Under the pieces are notes generated by a model. The model was not told the origin of the DNA. It worked only from the letters and a program-made list of their open reading frames with translations, and did no database searches. A DNA stretch of 64,000 nt from Ohtaekwangia sp035628875 (lineage in GTDB: Bacteria; Bacteroidota; Bacteroidia; Cytophagales; Cyclobacteriaceae): assembly GCA_035628875.1 (NCBI GenBank), contig DASPIZ010000019.1:1-64000 (forward strand), in the 5' to 3' direction. A program made the position numbers and the translations under genes. Below are positions 37,684 to 46,965 of this stretch, piece by piece; the stretch's first letter is position 1, and the number at the start of each line of letters is the position of its first letter.

Positions 37684-38436
37684 TTAACCAAATCTTCCGG
37701 TAATATAATTTTCTGTTTGTTTACTTTTTGGATTGGTGAACAACTCACTGGTTTTTTCGTACTCAACGAGATCGCCGAGGTAAAAAAACGCTGTCGTATC
37801 ACTCACCCGCGCAGCCTGTTGCATGTTATGGGTTACGATCACAATCGTATACTTTTCTTTCAGCTCGTGGATCAGTTCTTCAATCTTGGATGTTGAGATC
37901 GGATCCAAAGCCGAAGCAGGCTCATCCATCAGGATTATAGTTGGTTTTACCGCCAACGTTCTGGCTATACACAAACGTTGCTGTTGTCCACCCGAAAGGG
38001 AAAGTGCTGGTTTGTGAAGCTTATCCTTTACCTCTCCCCACAACGCAGATTGCTTCAGTGATTTCTCCACACGTTCATCAATTTCTTTTTTATCGGTGAT
38101 GCCATGGATGCGGAGGCCATAGGCAACGTTTTCATAAATTGATTTTGGAAACGGATTGGGTTTTTGAAACACCATGCCGACTTTTCTTCGCAATTCTTCT
38201 ACACGTACTTTCTTGTCGTAGATATCTTCATCATCGATATAGATCTTGCCCTTCTTTCGAAAACCATCGATGTAATCATTCATGCGATTTAACGTGCGCA
38301 GAAAAGTGGACTTCCCACAACCCGAAGGACCGATAAAAGCGGTGACAGTATTTTCCTTAATGTTTAAGGTAATATCCTTAAGCACATGGTTGTCGCCGTA
38401 GAACACATTTACATTTTTCGTTTCAATAAGTTTCAT
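37684..38436 (-). CDS. pstB: Phosphate ABC transporter ATP-binding protein PstB
   Basis: This 250-residue ABC ATPase has Walker A GPSGCGKST at 36-44, the Q-loop FQKPNPFP, signature LSGGQQQR at 147-154 and Walker B ILMDEPASALD with D171. The NRMNDYIDGFR segment and the ending ENYITGRFG are characteristic of PstB rather than other importers. It lies 13 bases after pstA and powers phosphate import through PstCA. Confidence 0.97.
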   Translation of the reverse strand: MKLIETKNVNVFYGDNHVLKDITLNIKENTVTAFIGPSGCGKSTFLRTLNRMNDYIDGFRKKGKIYIDDEDIYDKKVRVEELRRKVGMVFQKPNPFPKSIYENVAYGLRIHGITDKKEIDERVEKSLKQSALWGEVKDKLHKPALSLSGGQQQRLCIARTLAVKPTIILMDEPASALDPISTSKIEELIHELKEKYTIVIVTHNMQQAARVSDTTAFFYLGDLVEYEKTSELFTNPKSKQTENYITGRFG

Positions 38437-38449
38437 CGGACCTTAATAA

Positions 38450-39307
38450 CTACCAGTTAATTTTTTTCTGCCATTTGTTTCGCAGGTACATGGCAATACC
38501 ATTCATTAAAAACGTAATGACGAGCAGGATGATGATCGCCGCTGCTGCGTTTATCAAAAATGCATGTTGCGGACGAGACACCCAATTAAAGATCTGCATC
38601 GGCAACACCGTGAACTCATCCATAGGTGTTTTTGCAACGAAGGGAACATACGCCAATGCACCGATCACGATAAGCGGAGCGGTCTCTCCTACCGCACGGG
38701 ATAATGCGAGGATGATTCCGGTGAGAATTCCGCCCGATGCTGCAGGAAGAATCTGGTACCAGATGGTTTGCCATTTTGTTGCCCCCATACCGTAAGATGC
38801 CTCACGCAACGAATTGGGTACTGCTTTTAACGCTTCACGCGTAGCGACTATTATAATCGGAAGGATAAGCAGCGCCAATGTAAATGCACCGGCCAGTAAG
38901 CTTCCGCCCATGTGCATCATTCTCCCAAAGATCTCTAAACCAAGTAATCCGTAAATGATTGATGGAACACCGGCCAGATTGCTGATGTTGAGTTCGATAA
39001 AAGATGCCAGTCGGTTTTTACGTCCATACTCCTGTAAAAAAATTCCGGCAGATACACCCAGTGGAATCGCAATGATGGCAGTAAGTCCCAGTATCCAAGC
39101 GGTTCCTGTCCAGGCGGTAAGGATGCCAGCCTTGGCTGCCCGGCGTGAAGGTAATCCTGTGAAAAAATCCCAATCGATACGCGTTACACCGTCATAGATA
39201 ATTTTACCAATGAAAATACACAGAATCACTAATCCTAAAAATGTACAGAGGATACCAACATACTTGAAGGCATTATCTTTCCACCGGTTTATCCTGATGT
39301 TATTCAT
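38450..39307 (-). CDS. pstA: Phosphate ABC transporter permease PstA
   Basis: The 285-residue inner-membrane permease has six helices and the cytoplasmic EAA-type loop REASYGMGATKWQTIWYQILPAA. The RRAAKAGILTAWTGTAWI segment near residue 54 marks PstA. It overlaps the pstC stop by 8 bases, which ties the two half-channels together in translation. It pairs with PstC to form the phosphate channel. Confidence 0.95.
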   Translation of the reverse strand: MNNIRINRWKDNAFKYVGILCTFLGLVILCIFIGKIIYDGVTRIDWDFFTGLPSRRAAKAGILTAWTGTAWILGLTAIIAIPLGVSAGIFLQEYGRKNRLASFIELNISNLAGVPSIIYGLLGLEIFGRMMHMGGSLLAGAFTLALLILPIIIVATREALKAVPNSLREASYGMGATKWQTIWYQILPAASGGILTGIILALSRAVGETAPLIVIGALAYVPFVAKTPMDEFTVLPMQIFNWVSRPQHAFLINAAAAIIILLVITFLMNGIAMYLRNKWQKKINW

Positions 39308-40217
39308 AGCGCTCCTGATATTTTTTTCTGATCCAGTAACTCAGGTTATTCAACAAGAAGGTAAAAACAAAAAGTGTGATACCTGCTGCAAAAATGGTTT
39401 TATACTCCATCGAATCATGCTGTACATCCCCAAGGCTCACCTGAACGATATACGTTGTAATCGTTTCTACCGATTCGCGCGGATCGAACGTGAGCTTGGG
39501 TTGTTGTCCTGCGGCAATGGCAACCACCATGGTTTCACCAATGGCACGCGACACTGCTAGGATAATGGAAACAATAATTCCGGAAGAAGCTGCAGGTACG
39601 ACGACTTTGAAAGCCGTTTGAAACTTTGTTGCGCCCATACCATAAGAAGCTTCCCGCAACGATTTAGGAACAGCATACAAGGCATCTTCACTGAGGGAAC
39701 TGATCAGCGGAACGATCATGATACCCATGACAAGCCCGGCGGAAAGTGCATTGAAGCTCCCTACACCCGGAATAAAAGACTGAAGAAAAGGTGTTACTAC
39801 TGTAAGTGCAAAAAAACCATAAACAACTGTTGGTACCGCGGCGAGAATTTCAAGCGCGGGTTTTACTTTCCTTCGAAAACTTTTGTTGGCGTATTCACTG
39901 AGATAAACTGCGATGATAATACCCAGCGGTAATGCTGTTGCAACTGCGATGAACGTTGTGAGTATTGTTCCGGTGAGCAACGGAAGAATACCATAACGTT
40001 TGTTGGTGAAGAGTGGGGTCCATTCGGTGTCGAACAGAAATTTTGTTAACGGGACATTAGCAAAAAACCCCCACGATTCGGAAACCAAAACCCAGATGAT
40101 ACCAATGGTGGTAAGCACGGTGACAAGCCCGCTGAACGCAAGTAGTTTCTCAATGACCTGTTCACTTAACTTTTTCAAGCGTATTTTTTGAACTACATCC
40201 GACGAATGCTTATTCAT
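39300..40217 (-). CDS. pstC: Phosphate ABC transporter permease PstC
   Basis: The 305-residue permease has six helices and the EAA loop REASYGMGATKFQTAFKVVVPAA, close to that of PstA as usual. Segments FANVPLTKFLFDTEWTPLF and RAIGETMVVAIAAGQQP are typical of PstC. It follows pstS after 27 bases. No extra domain is seen. Confidence 0.95.
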   Translation of the reverse strand: MNKHSSDVVQKIRLKKLSEQVIEKLLAFSGLVTVLTTIGIIWVLVSESWGFFANVPLTKFLFDTEWTPLFTNKRYGILPLLTGTILTTFIAVATALPLGIIIAVYLSEYANKSFRRKVKPALEILAAVPTVVYGFFALTVVTPFLQSFIPGVGSFNALSAGLVMGIMIVPLISSLSEDALYAVPKSLREASYGMGATKFQTAFKVVVPAASSGIIVSIILAVSRAIGETMVVAIAAGQQPKLTFDPRESVETITTYIVQVSLGDVQHDSMEYKTIFAAGITLFVFTFLLNNLSYWIRKKYQERYE

Positions 40218-40244
40218 ACCGCAAAACCATTTGAGGCAGTACTA

Positions 40245-41195
40245 CTACTTCCCAGTAAAGGCAGCAAACTCCTCAGCTTCCTTTTTATATTCCGCATCAG
40301 GTAATGCAATGTATCCAACATCGGCTACCAGTTCCGCAGCGTTATTGAGGTAGAATGTGATAAAAGCCGACACTTCAGGCCGCTCTGCTGCACGATCAGA
40401 GACATAAATGTAAACCGGTCTGGACAACGGCGCGTATGTTCCATCCTTTACAGTTTGTGTTGAAGGCAGAATCACTCCCGTCCCATTATTTACACCCACT
40501 AATTTAAGCTGCTCTTTATTTTCCTCGTAGTACGCTAATCCAAAAAAGCCTAATGCATTTTTATCACCGGCGATTCCCTGTACCAACACGTTGTCATCTT
40601 CGCTTGCTGTAAAATCGCCCCTACTGGAACCACTTGTGCCGACAATGGCTTCAGTGAAGTAATCATAGGTACCAGAAGCTACACCCGGTCCATAGAGATG
40701 AAATTCTTCATCAGGCCATTCCGGTCTAATCTGATTCCAACGCGTGATTTTCCCCTGTGCATCGGGACTCCATATCCTTTTTAATTCTTCAACGGTAATA
40801 TCATTCACCCAGGTATTCTCCGTGTTAACCAAAACTGCCAAGCCATCAAATGCAATTTTTAGAGATTCATATCTGATGCTATTTTCTGTACACGCGGCAG
40901 CTTCCTGTTCTTTTATTGGTCGCGAAGCATTGTTAATATCGGATTCGCCACGACTGAATTTTTTGAAACCTCCGCCGGTACCTGAAACGCCAACTGTAAC
41001 TTTTACATCCGGCTGCTCCAAACGAAATTCCTCTGCTACTGCTTCCGTTATAGGATAAACCGTGCTTGATCCGTCAATACTGATCGCGCCCTGAAGTTTA
41101 TCGGAAGACGTTCCTGCGCTATCCTTAGAACCGCAAGCCGTCAGCAGAATACCTGATAAAAGCATCAGGATCAGCAATTTTGAATTTAAATACAT
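40245..41195 (-). CDS. pstS: Phosphate-binding lipoprotein PstS
   Basis: This 316-residue substrate-binding protein captures phosphate in the periplasm for PstCAB. The signal peptide ends in LTAC with C21 lipidated, so it is membrane-anchored. Phosphate-binding segments are IDGSSTVYPIT, GVSGTGGGFKKFSRGESDINNASR in parts, and SGSSRGDFTASEDDN. It heads the operon and has its own promoter region with a candidate Pho box 60 bases upstream. The TonB receptor behind it is a separate unit under a riboswitch. Confidence 0.95.
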   Translation of the reverse strand: MYLNSKLLILMLLSGILLTACGSKDSAGTSSDKLQGAISIDGSSTVYPITEAVAEEFRLEQPDVKVTVGVSGTGGGFKKFSRGESDINNASRPIKEQEAAACTENSIRYESLKIAFDGLAVLVNTENTWVNDITVEELKRIWSPDAQGKITRWNQIRPEWPDEEFHLYGPGVASGTYDYFTEAIVGTSGSSRGDFTASEDDNVLVQGIAGDKNALGFFGLAYYEENKEQLKLVGVNNGTGVILPSTQTVKDGTYAPLSRPVYIYVSDRAAERPEVSAFITFYLNNAAELVADVGYIALPDAEYKKEAEEFAAFTGK

Positions 41196-41253
41196 ATGCC
41201 AAAATAAATTTGGTCAAAGGTACGGGTAACAGCCCGCCAGCAAGAAAGCGGCA

Positions 41254-41270
41254 TGTTAAGTTTATGTTAA
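41254..41270 (-). promoter_or_regulatory. Candidate Pho box upstream of pstS
   Basis: On the minus strand two direct repeats TTAACAT are separated by four bases (41270-41264 and 41259-41253), the 7+4 layout that PhoB-type regulators bind. It ends about 58 bases above the pstS start. A third TTAACAT stands on the plus strand at 41298. Confidence 0.5.
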
Positions 41271-41356
41271 ATCACTTAATAATTCAGTCACATATACTTA
41301 ACATGCGCTTGTCCTTACATTTCAATGGATAAAGTATTGCCTTAACGGTTGTGTGC

Positions 41357-43264
41357 CTAAAAACTGAACGACAGCCCGGCCATCACGTTAATGCCCCTGG
41401 TGTTGTATCCGTAAACTTCTGTATAATCCTGGTCTGTTATGTTTTTCAGGTCAAGAAAAAATTTGATATTTTTATTCCTTAACATACTGTACTCGGCATA
41501 AAGATCGATAAAATAGTAACCCGGTAATGCTACCGACTTTCTGGTGAAATCCGTATTATCAACATACTGATCGGCACGATCACTAAATGTTTTTGCATTT
41601 ATGCTTAGATAAAACCGGTCATTAACGCGGTATCCTGTATTCAAACCAAACGAATGTTTTGGTCGGCGAAGGAGCTTATTATATGTTGAATCTTTTTCCG
41701 TTCCGGCGATCTTTGTTGTTAATTCACCTGTTACGAAAGCATAGAACAACGCTACTTTAAATCGCTGATTAAATTCAAATGTGGGTTCAAACTCAACACC
41801 GTAATCGTCTTGCTCATCCAGATTGACGTGACCCTTCGTATTTGTATATAAAATAACATCGTCAATCTCTCTTTTGAAAGCTGTTACACGAACGTCAAGT
41901 TTTTTCTCTGATGAAATAAAATGAATACCACCTTCAAGATGTTTACTTCTTTCGGGTTCAAGATCAGGGTTTGCGCCGAACTGCCCATAGAGTTGACTTA
42001 ACGTAGGTGCCTTGAATGCTGTTGAATAGCTTACAAAAAATTTCCAGCGTTGGTTAAGGAAATACGATGGATTGATACTGTAGGTAAATGTATTTCCGAA
42101 TTGTTCATGGTTTACATAGCGCCCTCCTATTTCTGCAGAAAAGCCGTTCACGTTACGGAGAAAAAAAGAAGCATAAGGACTTGCCACCAAAACAGAAGTA
42201 TCTGCCGAAGCCGATTCATCCACCATGCGAAGATGTTGCAAATTCATGCCGCCGAGAACCTGTATGTGGTCAGTTATATTGTAATTAGCATATATTTCAG
42301 CATGATTAAACCGGCCATCATAGTTAACTTTAAAACTAGTATAATCATACATTCTTTCTGACCTGGTGTACGCATACTGAAGCGAAACCGCTCCTTTGTT
42401 AAAGTTATACTGACTATTTAAACCCGTGCTTTTCATTTCGGTCAAGGCACTCGATGGCGCGTCTGTGAAAGAACCGCCATCGAAGTCACCATCAAATTCA
42501 TTCATCCGAAAGAAAGGTGATATTACCCATTCTTCAACGGGACGAATACTCGCGCTTGCCTGGATTCCCTGTTGATCAAATCCATCCTTGTCAAAGTTTT
42601 GATTCCCTGTCGGATCTTTGGCTTCACTTAAACCCTGTGATTTATGGCGTGAATAAATTACGTTATACTCCAGCAATTTTGTACTTCCGCGAATACCAAC
42701 ATTGCCACGTTTTGTGTCGTAACTGCCATAAGCCAATGATCCGAATACACCAAATGGGTTATTCCCTTTTTTCTTTGTGATGATATTAATCACTCCTGCA
42801 ATGGCATCACTTCCATAGAGTGTCGATTGGCTTCCCTTCAAGATTTCAATACGTTCAATCTGATCAACCGGAAGAAGACGCAAGTCAAAAGCACCACCGA
42901 AGGCACTCGGATCATTTACTGGTATCCCATCGATGAGGATTAACGTGTAGTCTGTTTTCGCACCACGCAGATAAACTGATTTATCTTTTCCCGGATTGCT
43001 TCCCGAGCCGTTGATCACCAGGCCCACTTGTTCATTAAGCAATTGACTTACATCTTTACCAGCACTTCGTGAAAGTTGTTCTTCCGTAATTACGGTAAGC
43101 ACCTTCCCTGTTTCCGTTTGGCTCTTTGGAAACTTGGTTGCGGTAACCACAATCTCATCGAGTGTTTTTTGTGCTAAAGAATCCTGCTGGGCGAAGGTTA
43201 GATTTGGCGCCAGCCACCAAAAGGCAATCAATGTCATTGCCCAGACTTTTTTCTCCTTTTTCAT
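41357..43264 (-). CDS. btuB: TonB-dependent vitamin B12 receptor (BtuB-like)
   Basis: This 635-residue outer-membrane receptor has a signal peptide (ending near FAQQ), a TonB box region (LDEIVVTATKF), a plug domain (about 45-165 with LSRSAGKDVSQLLNEQ and the VYLRGAKTDYTLILIDGIPVNDP region) and a 22-strand barrel ending in FSF. The plug and its length fit the BtuB/colicin receptor class. A cobalamin riboswitch stands directly upstream, which settles the substrate class as cobalamin or another corrinoid. No BtuF, BtuCD or synthesis genes are in the window. Production should fall when B12 is plentiful. Confidence 0.93.
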   Translation of the reverse strand: MKKEKKVWAMTLIAFWWLAPNLTFAQQDSLAQKTLDEIVVTATKFPKSQTETGKVLTVITEEQLSRSAGKDVSQLLNEQVGLVINGSGSNPGKDKSVYLRGAKTDYTLILIDGIPVNDPSAFGGAFDLRLLPVDQIERIEILKGSQSTLYGSDAIAGVINIITKKKGNNPFGVFGSLAYGSYDTKRGNVGIRGSTKLLEYNVIYSRHKSQGLSEAKDPTGNQNFDKDGFDQQGIQASASIRPVEEWVISPFFRMNEFDGDFDGGSFTDAPSSALTEMKSTGLNSQYNFNKGAVSLQYAYTRSERMYDYTSFKVNYDGRFNHAEIYANYNITDHIQVLGGMNLQHLRMVDESASADTSVLVASPYASFFLRNVNGFSAEIGGRYVNHEQFGNTFTYSINPSYFLNQRWKFFVSYSTAFKAPTLSQLYGQFGANPDLEPERSKHLEGGIHFISSEKKLDVRVTAFKREIDDVILYTNTKGHVNLDEQDDYGVEFEPTFEFNQRFKVALFYAFVTGELTTKIAGTEKDSTYNKLLRRPKHSFGLNTGYRVNDRFYLSINAKTFSDRADQYVDNTDFTRKSVALPGYYFIDLYAEYSMLRNKNIKFFLDLKNITDQDYTEVYGYNTRGINVMAGLSFSF

Positions 43265-43384
43265 TTGTGAAAGGTTAATGTTTGAAAAAAGAGTAAAAGG
43301 CTGAAATGTGAAACGAATACTGCAATGTAAACGCAGCTCTGATTAACACTCGTTGCTTTTTACCCGAAGCATGATGTATTACAT

Positions 43385-43560
43385 TGTACTGGCAGGTCTC
43401 CTGGCTTACACGCTGTTGCTGGCCTTCCCATTCTATTTAAAGAACAGTGACTGTGGATTCGGCAACGCTTTATCGTGTTTACAGTAGCGGGAACTGCTCC
43501 GGAATTTCACCGGTATTCCCTTTTAATCCGTACCTGATGGGGTACAGAACCAATACGCGT
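43385..43560 (-). promoter_or_regulatory. Cobalamin riboswitch
   Basis: On the minus strand the order is AAAGGGAATACCGGTGAAA, then CCGGAGCAGTTCCCGCTACT with GTAA, and the B12 box AGCCAGGAGACCTGCC at 43406-43391. These are the conserved core elements of the Rfam cobalamin class. It is followed by btuB about 120 bases later, so the leader can hide the start or terminate early. Boundaries are approximate. Confidence 0.95.
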
Positions 43561-43570
43561 GCAAGTATAG

Positions 43571-44016
43571 GGAAATGTTGAATAGGAAAACATGATCGAA
43601 AGCATAAAGTTTTTAGAGGTATTTGGTTGAGGTACGAAATACGAGGTAACATGTACGAGGTAAGAGTACGGTTTGCCAAAGCTGCGAGCTGTGACTTCGA
43701 GCTGTGAGTTTGATTGATTGTAACTGATTGGTTTCGATTCTCGCTGGGAAATTTTTTGGTGATACCTCGTTTTAGCGTGTCTCTTAAACCGGAGGTAGTT
43801 GGCTGAGACATTCTTTACTTTTGAAAATCCCAATCTATCGATTTTCGTAACCCCCAACCTCAAACATCAGACATCGAACGTCAAACAAATTCGAAAACCC
43901 TTCGTTACCGAAATTCAACCTTGAACCATTGAACATTGAAATTTGAACCAAAACAGGCATGTCATTTTAACCCTGTATAGAAAGTCATTTTATCACATCA
44001 GGGCTGAATTTGGTTT
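43571..44016. repeat. Intergenic gap with degenerate repeats
   Basis: Between the riboswitch promoter and the permease gene lie tracts such as GAGGTACGAAATACGAGGTA, AGCTGCGAGCTGTGACTTCG and TGAACCATTGAACATTGAAA. They resemble the other intergenic word repeats. Minus-strand frames (43479-43863) only cross the riboswitch and these tracts. The right end should hold the permease promoter. Confidence 0.6.
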
Positions 44017-45186
44017 ATGAGTAAACTTTACAGGATAATTTATAAGACCGGCGTGATCTTGTTATGCCTGATTCTTTTTATTTATTCGCTGGTGGAGGCG
44101 CGTACGCTGTTGTATCCCATTGTGATCGCGGTGTTGTTTTCCTATCTACTCTATCCTGTTGGTAAGTGGCTGGAGAAACATGGATGCCACCGTATTCTTG
44201 CCAATTGCATCATTATATCCGGCTGCTTTTCGGTGCTTGCGGGTGGGGCTTATATTCTATATTCCGAAAGTACGTTGCTGATCCGGTCTTTGCCGGGCCT
44301 GAACGAAAAAGCACAACGAAATATCGATGCGGTAACAGAGACCATCTCTTCACAAATTGGCGTCAGTACGCACGAATTTAAGGATTGGGCCAACGCCAGA
44401 CTCGCCGGGGTATCCGAGAACAGCGACCTCTTCATGGATTATATCTTTCCCTCAACGGCAGGCACGATAATGGCGTTGGCTATTCTTCCTGTTTATATTT
44501 TTCTTTTTCTGTATTACAGGAACAAGTTTTACAATTTTCTGATTATGATCTGGCCGGTCAAAAAGAAATCGCGTATGCATCATACCATTGAGGAAGTATC
44601 TCAGGTAACCAGGCGTTATATGGGCGGCGTGTTTACGGTTGTATTAATCTTATGTGTTATTAATTCGCTAGGGTTATACCTCATCGGGGTGCAGTTCGCA
44701 TTGTTACTTGGAATCATTTCAGCACTCTGCAATTTCGTGCCCTATTTTGGTGTGTGGATTGGCGCCGTGTTCCCGCTCTCGATGGCAATCTTCACAGGTG
44801 ATTCCGCCCATCAAACATTATGGGTATTGCTGATGTATGTGCTTGTTGATCTTACAGAAAATAATATCCTCACACCCAACATCACCGGCGGAAGTGTTCA
44901 GGTAAATCCACTGGTTACCATTGTTGGCATTATTGCAGCCGGGATGGTATGGGGTATTCCTGGTATGTTTGTTATTATCCCGTTGTTGGGCATACTCAAA
45001 ATCGTATTGGAGAATGATCCTGCCACACAACCTATTGCATTCCTCATTGGAACCGAAGGAACAGCAAAACATTCGATCACCTTACGAAAATTAAAAGCCT
45101 TCTTCACGCGCCGGAATAACAGACGCAGGGATGACGATAAATCTGATGCAATACCAAATGAATCTTCCGGTACTCGGACTGAATAA
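44017..45186 (+). CDS. AI-2E family transporter (PerM-like)
   Basis: The 389-residue membrane protein has about eight helices in the PerM/AI-2E layout: two at the N-terminus, a soluble domain at about 85-150, then the membrane core. Family segments are YRNKFYNFLIMIWP and the signature NFVPYFGVWIGAVFPL followed by LTENNILTPNITGGSVQVNP. The C-terminal 40 residues are charged. The family name reflects TqsA; other members are Na+/H+ antiporters or have no known substrate, so transport of AI-2 should not be assumed. Confidence 0.88.
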   Translation: MSKLYRIIYKTGVILLCLILFIYSLVEARTLLYPIVIAVLFSYLLYPVGKWLEKHGCHRILANCIIISGCFSVLAGGAYILYSESTLLIRSLPGLNEKAQRNIDAVTETISSQIGVSTHEFKDWANARLAGVSENSDLFMDYIFPSTAGTIMALAILPVYIFLFLYYRNKFYNFLIMIWPVKKKSRMHHTIEEVSQVTRRYMGGVFTVVLILCVINSLGLYLIGVQFALLLGIISALCNFVPYFGVWIGAVFPLSMAIFTGDSAHQTLWVLLMYVLVDLTENNILTPNITGGSVQVNPLVTIVGIIAAGMVWGIPGMFVIIPLLGILKIVLENDPATQPIAFLIGTEGTAKHSITLRKLKAFFTRRNNRRRDDDKSDAIPNESSGTRTE

Positions 45187-45338
45187 ACTAATGCCCAAAA
45201 TAACTTCCGGCTTTACACAATCTATTTACCAATACGATCTTTGAATAATCAATTTCATCTTCATCGAATCGACACAATGTTCAAGCCGGCATTTAGCGTT
45301 TAATCTCCAATCTGTTTCCATTTAAAAAAAACATTCGA

Positions 45339-46700
45339 TCAGGGTTGTGCAGCGGCGGGCGTCTCGGTTAACGGGATCGCATAGAGCATCCCATCAGCCG
45401 AACCCACGTATAACATATTTTTCTGAATCAGCGCCGAAGAGACAATAGAGCCGAGTTTATAAAGTTCTCTCATCACGTCCATGTTAACGCGATACTGCGA
45501 CAGATCTTTCCCGGCGGCTAGTTTCATAAAGTCCATACGATCTTCTGTCGTTAATATCTTAGGACCGTTTTTTAGTCTTCCTTCCGTGGAAAACGTATCC
45601 TGAATTTTGCCATCTGATTTACGAATAGCATATACATTGCCAGTAAAATCAGCGATGTAAACAGCGTTTCTTGTGACCGCGGGGGAAGAAAAAACATATC
45701 CCTTAAGCTTACTACGCCAAACTTCTTTTCCGTTGGTTGCGTTTATCGCCAGTAGCAGGTAGGAATCTGAGGTACCTACATATAAGTTATCGCGATCAAT
45801 GGCTGCGGTACTTAATATCCAGGCGTTTTCAGCAGCATACTTCCAGAGCAGTTCACCTTTACCGGTATTTAAAGCATAGAAGTGAGCATCACGCGCACCG
45901 AAATAAAGCTTGCCCTCATAAACAGTTGGTGAAGCCTGAATACCACTCATACCAATTTGATCACCAGTTTTGAAACGCCACAATTCTTTACCGGTTCTTT
46001 TATTAAGCGCGTACATAAATGTATCCCAGCTTCCAATATACAAGTTGTCATCGTCGAAGGCAGGTGTTGTATGCACAATGTCACCAGTCTTGAATTTCCA
46101 TGCTAATTTTCCATCTAAAGCATCGACAGCATAAACATGGCTATCACTACTACCGAAAAATACGACAGGTATACCGTCGATCTCTTGTACTATGGGAGAC
46201 GATAAGAAGTATTCCCATGGATCGTCCATCATTAGGGTATCCGGTTTCAGCCCCAGATATCCTCTTCCACCCTGCCATTTTTCTCCGCCGGTTTTAAAAC
46301 GCCATTTCATTTTACCGGTGCGTATATCGACACCATAATAATGTCCGTCAAAACTTCCAAAATAAACCATATTCCCATAAACTGATGGGGTTGAATGCAC
46401 CGCCCGGCGTGTTTTGAATTTCCATTTGACAGTCCCTGTTGATGCGTTTATGGCGTAAAGAAAACCGTCTTCACTTCCAACGTAAAGAACGTCATCAGCC
46501 ATTACAGGAGAGGAAAAAATTTTCCCTTTAGTTTTCAGTTTCCAAAGCGGTGACCCAAACGATGTTGGCATTGTGTCCGAATAATAGCCCGAGTGTCCGG
46601 AGGTTCCCTGAAACATCGGACCGGTTTGCGCTAAAGTAATATGGTTAAAAGTACTAACGACAAGAAGTAAACTGAAGTGTAAGCGAAAGGAAAGGGTCAT
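45339..46700 (-). CDS. PQQ-repeat beta-propeller protein, exported
   Basis: The 453-residue protein has a signal peptide and at least seven propeller blades of the PQQ/BamB type, each with the pattern LYxGSxDGxLYAxxxxTGxxxWxFKT (for example YVGSEDGFLYAINASTG and YIGSWDTFMYALNKRTG). It lacks the N-terminal lipobox of BamB. The pattern resembles outer membrane assembly factor BamB or unlinked PQQ-type propellers without a catalytic site. The frame opens with TTG at 46721; I prefer the ATG at 46700. The gene converges with the permease. Role is open. Confidence 0.82.
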   Translation of the reverse strand: MTLSFRLHFSLLLVVSTFNHITLAQTGPMFQGTSGHSGYYSDTMPTSFGSPLWKLKTKGKIFSSPVMADDVLYVGSEDGFLYAINASTGTVKWKFKTRRAVHSTPSVYGNMVYFGSFDGHYYGVDIRTGKMKWRFKTGGEKWQGGRGYLGLKPDTLMMDDPWEYFLSSPIVQEIDGIPVVFFGSSDSHVYAVDALDGKLAWKFKTGDIVHTTPAFDDDNLYIGSWDTFMYALNKRTGKELWRFKTGDQIGMSGIQASPTVYEGKLYFGARDAHFYALNTGKGELLWKYAAENAWILSTAAIDRDNLYVGTSDSYLLLAINATNGKEVWRSKLKGYVFSSPAVTRNAVYIADFTGNVYAIRKSDGKIQDTFSTEGRLKNGPKILTTEDRMDFMKLAAGKDLSQYRVNMDVMRELYKLGSIVSSALIQKNMLYVGSADGMLYAIPLTETPAAAQP

Positions 46701-46965
46701 GATTTGTAAAATGGTTGTCAAAAATTACAATGTTTTATTTTTTCAAAAATATCATTAATTGTTTATTCCCAAAGAACAAGTATCACAACGCACGCGAATA
46801 CAGACTAAATGGGAATCGGAAATGTAGTCATAAACCTTTTTTAGGCGACTACTTCCAACATAGACAGGATCGCTTAGTCAGTATGGTGGTAGAGTCCCGA
46901 AGAAACTCCGGCGGGATCAAAGAATATTACATCACTGTTACGAAATTGTTAAATACGCATTACCT

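Noticed and set aside
43479..43863. Two overlapping minus frames of 110 and 118 codons before btuB
   Set aside because: They run through the cobalamin riboswitch and word repeats, which explain the sequence.
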